NCBI RefSeq assembly: GCF_003254565.1
Contig: NZ_QJRI01000163.1
Location: forward strand, 40,322-104,321
Length of the DNA stretch: 64,000 nucleotides
Source: Flavobacterium nitrogenifigens
GTDB lineage: Bacteria > Bacteroidota > Bacteroidia > Flavobacteriales > Flavobacteriaceae
Direction of reading: 5' to 3'
A program made the translations under genes and the position numbers. This document shows positions 16,454 to 24,804 of this stretch, piece after piece. Below the pieces are notes generated by a model. The model saw only the letters and a program-made list of their open reading frames with translations, was not told the origin of the DNA and ran no database searches. Every line of letters begins with the position of its first letter. The stretch's first letter is position 1.

Positions 16454-17198
16454 TATGCTGTATAGATTGTGTTAGGATTTTATAGATATTTTTTTTGTTT
16501 TCGTCTTGTAAAAAAGCCAAATGCGAGTCAATTGTATTTGAATCATGGCGAATGGCCGGACCCGTTTGTGCATCAATAGGATCGAGTGTGTTGATTTTAT
16601 CAGCGGTTTCCTGAATCAATGGTCGTAAAACAGCAAAAGGAACTTGATTTTCTTCACAGACTTCTTGTCCTATTTGATACAAATGATTTGTGAAATTACT
16701 AACGAAAACAGCTGCTACATGAAGCGCTTTTCGCTGTTCTGAACTTATAGAATAAACCGCAGTAGAAATACTTTTAGCAACTGTCTCCAAAAGTTTAAAA
16801 TCGGCTGTATTTTCTGCTTCCAAACAGAAAGGAACTATCGAATAATTTATTTCCTTATTCTTAGAAAATGTTTGAAGCGGATAAAAAACACCACGTCTAT
16901 TTTTAGGGTTTAAAAGCTCAATTGAAGATGTTCCAGAAGTGTGAACCACTAGCTGATTGTTAAACGGTAGCTGTTCTGAAACTTCTGAAATAGCATTGTC
17001 AGAAACTGAGATAATATGTAAATCGGTTGGTTCTAATGCTGCAAAATCGGTTACAATCTTTTCAGAATCAATTAAATGGATTAAGGCTTCTTTCTTTCTC
17101 GAAAAAACCTGTTTAATTTCAACAATTTTGCTGGCAGAAAAAGCCTTTATCAAATGTTGTGCAACATTGCCGGAACCAATTATCGTTATCTGAATCAT
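16437..17198 (-). CDS. Rossmann-like and DUF2520 domain protein
   Basis: A 253-residue cytosolic protein. The N-terminal NAD(P)-binding Rossmann fold shows IIGSGNVAQHLIKAF (about residues 5-19, GxGxxA-type). The C-terminal helical DUF2520 domain contains RKALHVAAVFVSNFTNHLYQ and a GPAIRHD segment. The arrangement resembles oxidoreductases of the pyrroline-5-carboxylate reductase/hydroxyisobutyrate dehydrogenase type, but the substrate is not known. It is the first gene of a conserved housekeeping operon with kdsC, the prenyltransferase, maf and the MscS gene, and is divergent from ccsBA. Confidence 0.9.
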   Translation of the reverse strand: MIQITIIGSGNVAQHLIKAFSASKIVEIKQVFSRKKEALIHLIDSEKIVTDFAALEPTDLHIISVSDNAISEVSEQLPFNNQLVVHTSGTSSIELLNPKNRRGVFYPLQTFSKNKEINYSIVPFCLEAENTADFKLLETVAKSISTAVYSISSEQRKALHVAAVFVSNFTNHLYQIGQEVCEENQVPFAVLRPLIQETADKINTLDPIDAQTGPAIRHDSNTIDSHLAFLQDENKKNIYKILTQSIQHNGKKL

Positions 17199-17447
17199 GA
17201 AAGCAAAATTAGTATTATTTTTTTAATGCAGGGAGCCTAATCCATATTGATAATGCTTTTTTGAAGTTTTTATTGTCTGGTATTTTCTGTTAGAATTCTA
17301 ACACTTTTTTTATAAAAGCAATTAATAAAAAAAAGCATATTGGTTTTGTAGGTTTTAACTTTCTATATTATCAATTTGTTTGAAAAATAGTCCTTATTTT
17401 TGGTTTTTATTAACAAAAGGCAAAGCCTGCTAATCAACATTTTTGAG

Positions 17448-17455
17448 TACTTTTG
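17448..17455 (+). promoter_or_regulatory. -7 box of the ccsBA promoter
   Basis: TACTTTTG matches TAnnTTTG and lies 31 bases before the ccsBA ATG. No good TTG -33 element is present at the usual distance (a CTG lies at 17427-17429), so the promoter may be moderate. Confidence 0.5.
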
Positions 17456-17486
17456 TCGCACTTTTATACAATGTAATCCCTAAGAA

Positions 17487-20400
17487 ATGGATAAAAAAAT
17501 ATTCTCTTTTTTGTTTTCTACACGATTAATGGCCGTTCTTTTTTTAACATTTGCAATTGCAATGGGTGTTGGAACTTTTATCGAAAGTAAATACAATACC
17601 GATACAGCCAGAATACTAATTTACAATACTTGGTGGTTTGAAGCTATTATGGCCATCTTTGTGCTCAATTTCTTCGGAAATATCAAAAAATATCAACTGC
17701 ATAAAAAAGAAAAATGGGCAAGTCTTTTATTGCACCTTTCTTTTATTTTTATCCTTTTAGGAGCTTTTATTACTAGATATATTAGTTATGAAGGAATGAT
17801 GCCAATTCGTGAAGGCGCGGCAGAAAACCAAGTTTATTCAGATAAAACCTTTTTAACCATTTTTGCTGATGGTGAATATAAGGGTGAAATGAAAAGAAGG
17901 GTTTTTGAAAAAAGTCTTTTACTTTCTCCTGTTACAAATAATGATTTTAGTATTTCAGGAAAATTTGACGAAACTCCTTTTGAAGTTACCTATTCGAACT
18001 ATATCATGGGAGCTAAAGAAGTGGTTAAACCAGATCCAAAAGGAACTTTATACTTGAAATTAGTTGAAGCGGGTGCAGGCGGACGTGAAGAACATTATCT
18101 GAAAGAAGGTGAAGTTCAGAACATTCACAATGTCTTATTTGCTTTGAATAAGCAGACGGATGGTGCAATTAACATCAATACAACTGGAAAAGAATACACG
18201 ATTCAAACTCCTTTTGAAGGTGAATTTATGCGAATGGCAGACCAATTTAAAGGCACAGTTACGAAGGATAATGTGCAGCCTTTAATGATGCGTTCGTTAT
18301 ATAGCATTGGAGATATTAGAATTGTATTTCCAGAGCCTCCAATGAGAGGAAAAGTAGATTACGAATCTAATAATGACTTTAAAGCCAAATCTCATAAAGA
18401 TGCTTTAGTGGTTAAAGTAAAAGCAGAAGGACAAGAAAAAGAAGTGATGCTTTTTGGTAATAAAGGACAAGTTGGAGAAGCAAAAACTGTTAAAATTGGT
18501 AACATCGAGTATTCTTTATTCTTCGGAAGTAAAGCATATGTTTTGCCATTTAAAATTCGTTTGAACGACTTTATTGCTGAGAAATATCCTGGAACGGAAA
18601 AAAGTTATTCTTCATACAAAAGTAAAGTAACGGTTCAAGACTCTACAGAAACTTTTGATGCAGATATTTTTATGAATCACGTTTTAGATTATAAAGGATT
18701 CCGTTTCTTCCAGTCTTCATTTGATCCAGACGAAAAAGGAACTGTTTTATCTGTAAACCATGATTTCTGGGGAACTAATATTACTTATTTTGGTTATTAT
18801 CTATTATATATTGGTTTAATGGCTATTATGTTTACTAAACATTCTCGTTTTGGTGATTTGAAGCGCAAGCTTGAAGCTGTTAAAAAGAAAAAAGAAAAAC
18901 TAATTACGATTTTAGTCTTAATGTTGAGTTTAAGCAGTTTTGCTCAGCAATCACCGCATGTTCACTCACATGATCATGATCACAATCACAGTGCAGATCC
19001 AAATGATCATGCGAATCATGTTACTGCACCACCAAGCAAAAAACAACTAGATTCTTTATTGAATATTTACAAAGCTCCGGAAGCTCACGCTGCAAAATTT
19101 GGGCGTCTGATTATTCAGGATGCTGGGGGGAGAATGAAGCCAATTAATACGTTTTCTTCTGAATTACTTCGTAAGGTAAGTCATGATGACAAATACAACG
19201 AAATGAATTCTGATCAGGTATTTTTGTCTATGACGCAATATGCCCAGGTTTGGATTCAGGTTCCTATTATTTATATCAATACAAAAAATGATAGTATCCG
19301 TAAAATCATTGGTATCGATTCGAAAGATAAATACGCACCATTTGTAAAATTCTTTGATGAACAGGGCAATTATAAACTATCTCCGTATTTAGATGCAGCT
19401 TATAAAGCGGCTAATCCAAATAGTTTTGAAAAAGATTTTGTTGAAACCGATAAAAAAGTAAACTTAATGGAATCTGCATTAAGTGGTAGTATTTTAAGAA
19501 TCTTCCCGATTCCTAATGATCCAAATCATAAATGGGTTTCTTATCTAGAACGCGAAAGTGCTGGTTTTAAAGGAATGGATTCTACTTACGTAAAGCAAAT
19601 TCTGCCTTTATATTTTAGCGCTTTAAATAATGGTTCTATTGAGAAAAACTTTGATACAGCAGATAATTTAGTAGAAAGCATCAATGGCTTTCAAAAGAAA
19701 TTTGGCGCAAAAGTAAGACCAAGCGAGCAAAAAATTGATGCAGAGATTGCCTATAATAAATATGACGTTTTTCAAAAACTACCATATTGGTATATTACAG
19801 CGGCAAGTTTTATGTTCATTTTTATTATTGTCAATATTTTCTTTGAGAAAAAATGGCTTCGTATTACTGTAAATGCCTTCCATATTATTATCGGATTATT
19901 GTTTGCGCTTCATACATTAGGATTAATTGCACGCTGGTATATTTCTGGTCACGCTCCTTGGAGTAATGCTTACGAATCTATTGTATATGTGGCTTGGTCA
20001 ACCATGTTTTTCGGATTGGCTTTTGACAGAAAATCAAAATTAACCGTTGCTTCATCAGCTTTTGTTACTGCTATGATTTTAATGGCAGCATACTTAAACT
20101 GGATCGATCCAGAAATTGCAAATTTACAGCCAGTTCTTAATTCATATTGGTTAATGATTCACGTTGCAGTTATTGTAGGTAGTTATGGTCCGACTGCATT
20201 AGGAATGATTTTAGGTTTTGTATCATTAGTATTGATTTTCTTTACAACTGAGAAAAACAAAGCTAAAATGGAATTGAACATTAAAGAGATAACTTATATC
20301 AACGAAATGTCTTTAACGATCGGTCTTATCATGCTGACTATCGGAAACTTCCTTGGTGGTCAATGGGCAAATGAAAGCTGGGGACGTTACTGGGGATGGG

Positions 20401-20702
20401 ATCCAAAAGAAACTTGGGCTTTAATCTCGATTATGGTTTATGCGTTTGTAATTCACGCTCGTTTTGTTCCTGCTTTAAGAGGAAAATGGTTCTTTAACTT
20501 AATGAGTATGTATGCTTTTGTTTCTATCTTGTTTACTTATTATGGAGTAAACTTCCACTTAGTAGGTTTACACTCTTACGCAAGTGGCGAAGCACATTCA
20601 TTAAACTGGATTTATTACTGCTTGATTACAATTTCTATAATTGGAGCTGTTACGTATCCAAAGTATAGAAAATACTATAAAACAAAAAAAGTGAAGAAAT
20701 AG
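17487..20702 (+). CDS. ccsBA: Fused cytochrome c biogenesis protein CcsBA (ResB-ResC)
   Basis: A 1071-residue System II cytochrome c synthase. The N-terminal half is a ResB/CcsB domain: membrane helices near residues 10-28, 45-65 and 75-92, a large periplasmic beta-rich part, and a helix near 435-452. The C-terminal half is CcsA/ResC, with helices from about 770 onward, the haem-handling WWD motif (WGRYWGWDPKETWALI, about residue 963) and conserved His residues. It exports haem and attaches it to CXXCH apocytochromes in the periplasm. At the seam (about 465-490) lies a signal-peptide-like segment (KLITILVLMLSLSSFAQQ), followed by a His-rich loop (HVHSHDHDHNH, about 491-501). It is monocistronic between divergent and convergent neighbours. 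Confidence 0.95.
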   Translation: MDKKIFSFLFSTRLMAVLFLTFAIAMGVGTFIESKYNTDTARILIYNTWWFEAIMAIFVLNFFGNIKKYQLHKKEKWASLLLHLSFIFILLGAFITRYISYEGMMPIREGAAENQVYSDKTFLTIFADGEYKGEMKRRVFEKSLLLSPVTNNDFSISGKFDETPFEVTYSNYIMGAKEVVKPDPKGTLYLKLVEAGAGGREEHYLKEGEVQNIHNVLFALNKQTDGAININTTGKEYTIQTPFEGEFMRMADQFKGTVTKDNVQPLMMRSLYSIGDIRIVFPEPPMRGKVDYESNNDFKAKSHKDALVVKVKAEGQEKEVMLFGNKGQVGEAKTVKIGNIEYSLFFGSKAYVLPFKIRLNDFIAEKYPGTEKSYSSYKSKVTVQDSTETFDADIFMNHVLDYKGFRFFQSSFDPDEKGTVLSVNHDFWGTNITYFGYYLLYIGLMAIMFTKHSRFGDLKRKLEAVKKKKEKLITILVLMLSLSSFAQQSPHVHSHDHDHNHSADPNDHANHVTAPPSKKQLDSLLNIYKAPEAHAAKFGRLIIQDAGGRMKPINTFSSELLRKVSHDDKYNEMNSDQVFLSMTQYAQVWIQVPIIYINTKNDSIRKIIGIDSKDKYAPFVKFFDEQGNYKLSPYLDAAYKAANPNSFEKDFVETDKKVNLMESALSGSILRIFPIPNDPNHKWVSYLERESAGFKGMDSTYVKQILPLYFSALNNGSIEKNFDTADNLVESINGFQKKFGAKVRPSEQKIDAEIAYNKYDVFQKLPYWYITAASFMFIFIIVNIFFEKKWLRITVNAFHIIIGLLFALHTLGLIARWYISGHAPWSNAYESIVYVAWSTMFFGLAFDRKSKLTVASSAFVTAMILMAAYLNWIDPEIANLQPVLNSYWLMIHVAVIVGSYGPTALGMILGFVSLVLIFFTTEKNKAKMELNIKEITYINEMSLTIGLIMLTIGNFLGGQWANESWGRYWGWDPKETWALISIMVYAFVIHARFVPALRGKWFFNLMSMYAFVSILFTYYGVNFHLVGLHSYASGEAHSLNWIYYCLITISIIGAVTYPKYRKYYKTKKVKK

Positions 20703-20728
20703 ATGATTTGAAATAATTATTAATTCAT

Positions 20729-20764
20729 AAAACGGCTCAACATCATGTTGAGCCGTTTTTTTTT
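20729..20764. terminator. Bidirectional terminator between ccsBA and the DUF3667 gene
   Basis: Perfect 15-bp arms (20729-20743 and 20745-20759) with a GCTCAACAT/ATGTTGAGC core are preceded by As and followed by a T-run to 20764. It serves both convergent genes. Confidence 0.85.
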
Positions 20765-20767
20765 ATG

Positions 20768-21499
20768 TTAAGTTTTAAAGTTTCCAGAGAGAAGAAGTAT
20801 AATAATCATGATTATAAAAAAGCAAGCCAAAAAGATCAGGTGACTTAGTATAGATAAGAAAAATGCTTTTGTTTTAGACATTTTATTAAAAAACTGAATG
20901 TTCGTCCAAAAGATTAAAACTATACCAATAATATACATCGTATAAGTGTATTGCTGCATGTGAGATGTATGATTTAGAAAAATCATAGTAGGTATTGTTA
21001 GTAGCTGTACAGAAATTCTTTGAGCAGCTTTAAAAGTATTAAGCACAAAAAGTTCGACAAAATTATACCCCTGATTTTTAAAAACGAGATAAGTACCAAT
21101 AGTATAAATAGGAATAGATCCCACTGTTACCCACGAAAAATGTGTAGCAAACCATTCATTTAAAAAATTTGAGTCTATAGGAGCCTCTACATGATCAAAG
21201 GTATCAATATGAAAATAATGATATAAAAGTCCGTAAAGGGTAGCAAGAACTACAACCAAAGATAAAGGTTTAAAATGACGGGCTCTTTTTCCTTCTATAA
21301 ATTCGCGGATAGAATGACCAGGTCTGGTAAACAATTGTTTTAAAGAATATAATATTCCCTTGTCAAAATGCAATAAACCATGCTGGATATCGTGCCATAA
21401 AAAATGCGCATTTATTTTATGCGTTTCTGCAGATTGTCCGCAATTGTTACAATAATGGCCTTTAAAGACCTGATGGCAATTTTTGCACATTATTTCCAT
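20768..21499 (-). CDS. DUF3667 family membrane protein
   Basis: The 243-residue protein starts with a zinc-ribbon-like CxxC pair (MCKNCHQVFKGHYCNNCGQ). It then carries the DUF3667 signature (HFLWHDIQHGLLHFDKGILYSLKQLFTRPGHSIREFIEGKRARHF), followed by about four membrane helices from residue 80 to the end. The family is widespread in Bacteroidota and has no known function. An alternative ATG three codons downstream (21490) starts exactly at MCKNC and is equally possible. Its stop lies only 4 bases from the bidirectional terminator. Confidence 0.88.
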   Translation of the reverse strand: MEIMCKNCHQVFKGHYCNNCGQSAETHKINAHFLWHDIQHGLLHFDKGILYSLKQLFTRPGHSIREFIEGKRARHFKPLSLVVVLATLYGLLYHYFHIDTFDHVEAPIDSNFLNEWFATHFSWVTVGSIPIYTIGTYLVFKNQGYNFVELFVLNTFKAAQRISVQLLTIPTMIFLNHTSHMQQYTYTMYIIGIVLIFWTNIQFFNKMSKTKAFFLSILSHLIFLACFFIIMIIILLLSGNFKT

Positions 21500-21516
21500 T
21501 AAACTTGATATTTGAT

Positions 21517-21909
21517 TTATGAATTACTTTTTTGTTTTTTTATGATGCCATTAGGATACATAATTACCAAGAGAACTATAATTAAAAGAAAATTATATTC
21601 GGCACCATTTCTTCCGCCGCATACAACAAACCAGCCTTCTTGAAAGTGCACTAAAACAATGCCCATTATAAGAATGAAGATGGTAACAAAGCCAGCAAGT
21701 TTAATGTATTTATTTGCTAATAAAAGTATTGCCGCGACAACATGAGATAATTTGATACTCCAGGCAAGAAATACGCCATAAGGAGCAAAACCAATTTGGT
21801 TGAGGAAAAGATTTCCAAAATCATTAATGCCATTATTAAACATTCCGAAAACGGAATGGGTGAGGAGAATAATCGCGATCGCGATTCTCAAAAGTAAGTT
21901 TGCATTCAT
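21517..21909 (-). CDS. DoxX family membrane protein
   Basis: A 130-residue protein with four hydrophobic helices and the DoxX-type pattern MNANLLLRIAIAIILLTHS near the start and LFLNQIGFAPYGVFLAW, then HVVAAILLLANKY. The frame is open a further 14 codons upstream, but that stretch runs into the terminator hairpin of the upstream anti-sigma gene (21944-21971), so the ATG at 21909 was chosen. DoxX proteins are small membrane proteins linked in some bacteria to redox or thiosulfate metabolism; the role here is unknown. It lies 17 bases upstream of the DUF3667 gene and is probably co-transcribed with it. Confidence 0.83.
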   Translation of the reverse strand: MNANLLLRIAIAIILLTHSVFGMFNNGINDFGNLFLNQIGFAPYGVFLAWSIKLSHVVAAILLLANKYIKLAGFVTIFILIMGIVLVHFQEGWFVVCGGRNGAEYNFLLIIVLLVIMYPNGIIKKQKSNS

Positions 21910-21943
21910 AAAATTGGTTTTTGGTGAATTAAAAATAATAAAA

Positions 21944-21971
21944 AAACGCATATTACACTGAATATGCGTTT
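21944..21971 (-). terminator. Terminator of the sigma/anti-sigma operon
   Basis: The arms AAACGCATATT (21944-21954) and AATATGCGTTT (21961-21971) pair perfectly. On the minus strand a T-run follows (complement of 21940-21946). It lies 23 bases past the anti-sigma stop. Confidence 0.8.
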
Positions 21972-21994
21972 TAGCTTTTTATAAAAGATTAATT

Positions 21995-22783
21995 TTAAAC
22001 TTTTCCTAAAGTATAAAGCTGTTCCATTGTTGGAGTTAGGCTTCCTCCAGCTGGCTCCAAAGTAATTCCGAAAGCTTCTGCAGAATCGGTTTGATCTACA
22101 GCAAAGATTTTTTGTTTATTGCCTTCAAAATTATCCAGTAAACCAATGCTTGTCGGAGTAAGAACTGGACTTAATTTCAAAGACCAAACCTGATAAACCA
22201 TTCCTTTTGGCGGTGCGGGCAAACCTGCCGCATCTATATAAGTAGTTTTAGTCTGTTGATTCCAATATACTTTTGCAAATGAAGTTGGCGAAACTGTTTG
22301 ACCGCCAAGAGTAACTCCAGTATTTTTGATATCTCTTACAATACCCAAGTTTTTTTCGGTTTCTTTATTCTGCTGATCTAAAAAGGCATATTCTCTTTGT
22401 ATTTTATTTTTCTCATTTCCAACAGTAGAAATGGCTTCTTTGGTTTTAGTTAATTCTAAAGTCTGATACCCTAAACCTAGCAATAACAATACTGCAGCTG
22501 CCCAACCAACATATTGCGACCAGTTTGAAGCTGGTTTGATATCGACTACTTTTCCGTGTTTAAGTTCAAGACGAGCTTTGATTTTTTCGAAATTTTCCAC
22601 AGAATGGAAAGGAGAAAAACTAGAAGAAAGAGCAATTACAGCTTTTTCTATAGAAATAATTTCCTGATCCATTTCGGGATTCTTTTTTGCCATTTCGGCA
22701 ATTTCTAGGTTTTCTTTTTCACTTAATAGGCCATAAACGTATAGCTCTAAAATTCCTGATTCTATATATTCTTGTGCTTCCAT
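21995..22783 (-). CDS. RskA-like membrane anti-sigma factor
   Basis: The 262-residue protein has a cytosolic N-terminal region with the EYIESGILELYVYGLLSEKE pattern of RskA-type anti-sigma domains. One membrane helix follows (about residues 91-108, YVGWAAAVLLLLGLGYQTL), then a coiled coil (about 115-150). The C-terminal periplasmic RskA domain shows KVYWNQQTKTTYIDAAGLP and MVYQVWSL. It should hold the partner ECF sigma factor at the membrane until regulated proteolysis frees it. Start and sigma stop overlap by one base (TAATG), which shows translational coupling. The inducing signal is unknown. Confidence 0.9.
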   Translation of the reverse strand: MEAQEYIESGILELYVYGLLSEKENLEIAEMAKKNPEMDQEIISIEKAVIALSSSFSPFHSVENFEKIKARLELKHGKVVDIKPASNWSQYVGWAAAVLLLLGLGYQTLELTKTKEAISTVGNEKNKIQREYAFLDQQNKETEKNLGIVRDIKNTGVTLGGQTVSPTSFAKVYWNQQTKTTYIDAAGLPAPPKGMVYQVWSLKLSPVLTPTSIGLLDNFEGNKQKIFAVDQTDSAEAFGITLEPAGGSLTPTMEQLYTLGKV

Positions 22784-23313
22784 TATATCTTCAAATAATT
22801 ACGTAAATCGTTAATACAGTTTCTGTTTTGTGTTTTGATAGTCCCCAGTGGCAGTGCCAATTCTTCTGAAGCTTCTTGCTGGGTGTATCCTTTAAAGAAC
22901 AATAAATTGATTATTTCGATACATTTTGGTTTTAGTTTTTTTACAAATTCCTGAATTCCAATTGCATCAAGTTTGTGACTCAATTTATTACTCTCATCTA
23001 AGAGATTTACGAAATTATCTGATGAAAGGTTTTTTTGGCTGTTGCTATAGTCTTTAGAACGAAGTTTATCGATCGAGGTGTTTCGGGCGATGTTTAGGAT
23101 CCAAGTATAAAATCGTCCTTTACTCTCGTTGTAGGAATCGATGTTTTTCCAGATTTTGACAAAAACATCCTGAAGCACATCTTCTGCTTCTTCTCGATTT
23201 TTAATTAGGACGTGAATGACAGAAAATAAACTTTTAGAATACATGTCGTACAAATGTGTAAAAGCTTTTTCGTCCTTTTTGTAAATTAAAACTAGCAGTT
23301 CTTCTTGACTCAT
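22783..23313 (-). CDS. ECF RNA polymerase sigma factor
   Basis: A 176-residue sigma-70 family factor of the ECF group. Region 2 (about residues 20-90) contains YDMYSKSLFSVIHVLI, the DVLQDVFVKIW helix and the -10-binding WILNIARNTSIDKLR. Region 4 (about 120-175) contains IINLLFFKGYTQQEASEEL and a final recognition helix GTIKTQNRNCINDLRNYL. It is co-transcribed with the overlapping RskA-type anti-sigma gene, as in SigK-like pairs. It probably activates its own operon from a promoter in the 0.8 kb gap upstream, but I could not identify that promoter with confidence. Confidence 0.92.
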   Translation of the reverse strand: MSQEELLVLIYKKDEKAFTHLYDMYSKSLFSVIHVLIKNREEAEDVLQDVFVKIWKNIDSYNESKGRFYTWILNIARNTSIDKLRSKDYSNSQKNLSSDNFVNLLDESNKLSHKLDAIGIQEFVKKLKPKCIEIINLLFFKGYTQQEASEELALPLGTIKTQNRNCINDLRNYLKI

Positions 23314-23586
23314 AGATTTGGATTTTTAAGTTTAAACATTAAAAGCTAAAGTATTATATGCTAACCTGTTATAAAGTTAATTTATTTTTTCTTCATTTTT
23401 ATATTTTTTTTAGTAATCCAAAACCTAAGAAAATAAGGGGGTCAGAAAAAAAAATCAATTTTTTGCATTTTTTTTAAAACCAAAAACAATCCAATTACGT
23501 AGATGAAATTAATAAGGTGAGAAAGATCTTATTTGCAGTTATAAAAATTAAGAATAAAACTGTTGTTAGAACATTATTAAAGACTT

Positions 23587-23727
23587 ATGGATAGCAAAAT
23601 AATAGTTAGAATATTAATAGTTGGATTAACAACAGTTTTATCGTTAACCATTTTTACTGAAAAAGATTTTATGAAAGAAGTTTTGTCTGGTTGGACAGAT
23701 GTGAATGATTCAGGAATTTGTGGTTAA
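23587..23727 (+). CDS. 46-residue membrane-anchored or secreted small peptide (putative)
   Basis: An ATG-initiated 46-codon ORF encodes a basic start (MDSKIIVR), a hydrophobic core (ILIVGLTTVLSLTIF) and a polar tail (EKDFMKEVLSGWTDVNDSG) ending ICG. It could be a signal-anchored peptide with a periplasmic tail, or a precursor peptide. No maturation or transport genes lie beside it. Its nearest neighbours are an ECF sigma operon read in the opposite direction and a plus-strand terminator about 260 bases downstream. I do not recognise a family. No promoter of the TAnnTTTG type was identified. Confidence 0.4.
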   Translation: MDSKIIVRILIVGLTTVLSLTIFTEKDFMKEVLSGWTDVNDSGICG

Positions 23728-23985
23728 ATAAGATTTGATTATAAAAAGGAACAAAACATAAATATTGTATAGTTGATGTGCTCGGACTTCCAGATTGAAG
23801 ATTTTTTTAATATGTCTCGTCTATTAGGATTTAATTTTACATCAATACAAGCCATTTGAAGATTTTTCAAAAAGACGTTTGGCATATGGGGGATAAACGA
23901 ATTTTCGACATAACCGAGTCATCAACTATAATTTATAAAAGATTGCATAATAATTAATTCATGGTTTGATTTGTTTGTATGGGGG

Positions 23986-24024
23986 GAAGCCTAACGTCTG
24001 ATTAACGTTAGGCTTCATTTTTTA
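23986..24024 (+). terminator. Plus-strand terminator in the 0.8 kb gap
   Basis: The arms GAAGCCTAACGT (23986-23997) and ACGTTAGGCTTC (24005-24016) are followed by a T-rich run. The only plus-strand coding candidate upstream is the 46-codon ORF, so this marks the end of an otherwise unannotated transcript. Confidence 0.75.
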
Positions 24025-24106
24025 TTTAACTTTTGATTGGCAAAAATTAAAGACTGAAAATGGTTTTTGAAAATGGATTTTAGCTAATTTTATAAAAAAT
24101 TATCAG

Positions 24107-24694
24107 ATGAAAAAAATACTTTTAATGCTATTTGGAGCAGCTGTTTTGTCAATAACAGGGGTAAATGCTCAAACTAATACAAACAAATTATCTAAAAAGG
24201 ATAAAGCCATGGCTAAAGAAACAATTTATCAGTTTAAAGTAGAAGACTTATCAGGAGATACCTTTGACTTTGCATCTTTAAAAGGCAAAAAAATCATGAT
24301 TGTCAACACTGCATCAAAATGCGGTTTAACTCCACAGTACAAAGATTTAGAAGCAGTTTACAAAGAATATAAAGATAAAGGGTTTGTGATTGTTGGTTTC
24401 CCCGCAAATAATTTTGCTTCACAAGAGCCAGGAACTGCCAAAGAAATCGAAACTTTCTGCCAGCAGAATTACGGTGTAACTTTCCCGATGATGAACAAAG
24501 TTTCTGTTAAAGGAAGCGATATGTGTGATGTTTATAAATTCTTGACTGAAAAATCAAGAAACGGTCTACAGGATTCTGAAGTAGAATGGAACTTTCAAAA
24601 ATACTTAATCAATGAAAAAGGAGAATTGGTAAAAGTAATTAAACCAAAAACTTTAGTAACAGAACCTGAAGTTATTAATTGGATTAAGAGTTAA
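24107..24694 (+). CDS. Exported glutathione-peroxidase-family thiol peroxidase
   Basis: A 195-residue protein with an N-terminal signal peptide (MKKILLMLFGAAVLSITGVNAQ), so it probably acts in the periplasm. The thioredoxin-fold peroxidase domain has the peroxidatic Cys at about residue 72 (NTASKCGLTPQY), the FPANNFASQEPG loop (about 98-109) and the WNFQKYL motif near 160. It reduces hydroperoxides and, like most bacterial members, probably uses thioredoxin. The classical catalytic Gln of the FPCNQF loop is Asn here and the loop Cys is Ala. A palindromic terminator follows 28 bases after the stop. Confidence 0.92.
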   Translation: MKKILLMLFGAAVLSITGVNAQTNTNKLSKKDKAMAKETIYQFKVEDLSGDTFDFASLKGKKIMIVNTASKCGLTPQYKDLEAVYKEYKDKGFVIVGFPANNFASQEPGTAKEIETFCQQNYGVTFPMMNKVSVKGSDMCDVYKFLTEKSRNGLQDSEVEWNFQKYLINEKGELVKVIKPKTLVTEPEVINWIKS

Positions 24695-24721
24695 AAAAGT
24701 TTAAGCATACTCATATAAATC

Positions 24722-24757
24722 AAACCCGACAGGTTTTTAAAACCTGTCGGGTTTTGT
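24722..24757. terminator. CCCGACAGG palindrome, copy 1 (terminator-like)
   Basis: The arms 24722-24737 and 24739-24754 are perfect 16-bp complements (AAACCCGACAGGTTTT), followed by Ts. It lies between convergent genes. The same palindrome recurs at 42164 and 53544, and in a variant at 61620. Confidence 0.75.
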
Positions 24758-24804
24758 TTTAAAACAACATCGCGAACTTTGCGTAATCCTTAGTGCCTTT
24801 GCAG

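Larger units (their letters stand above)
23314..24106. other. 0.8 kb gap between the sigma operon and the glutathione peroxidase gene
   Basis: The gap holds a 46-codon plus-strand ORF (23587-23727) and a strong plus-strand terminator (23986-24024). It also holds A/T-rich sequence at 23390-23470, including an unusual ggggg in an otherwise AT-rich stretch, which should contain the sigma operon promoter. Between 23728 and 23985 I see no convincing gene, but the terminator implies that a plus-strand transcript runs through it. Confidence 0.5.

Noticed and set aside
23744..23860. Minus-strand ORF of 38 codons in the 0.8 kb gap
   Set aside because: No promoter, no recognisable composition and no neighbour spacing supports translation.
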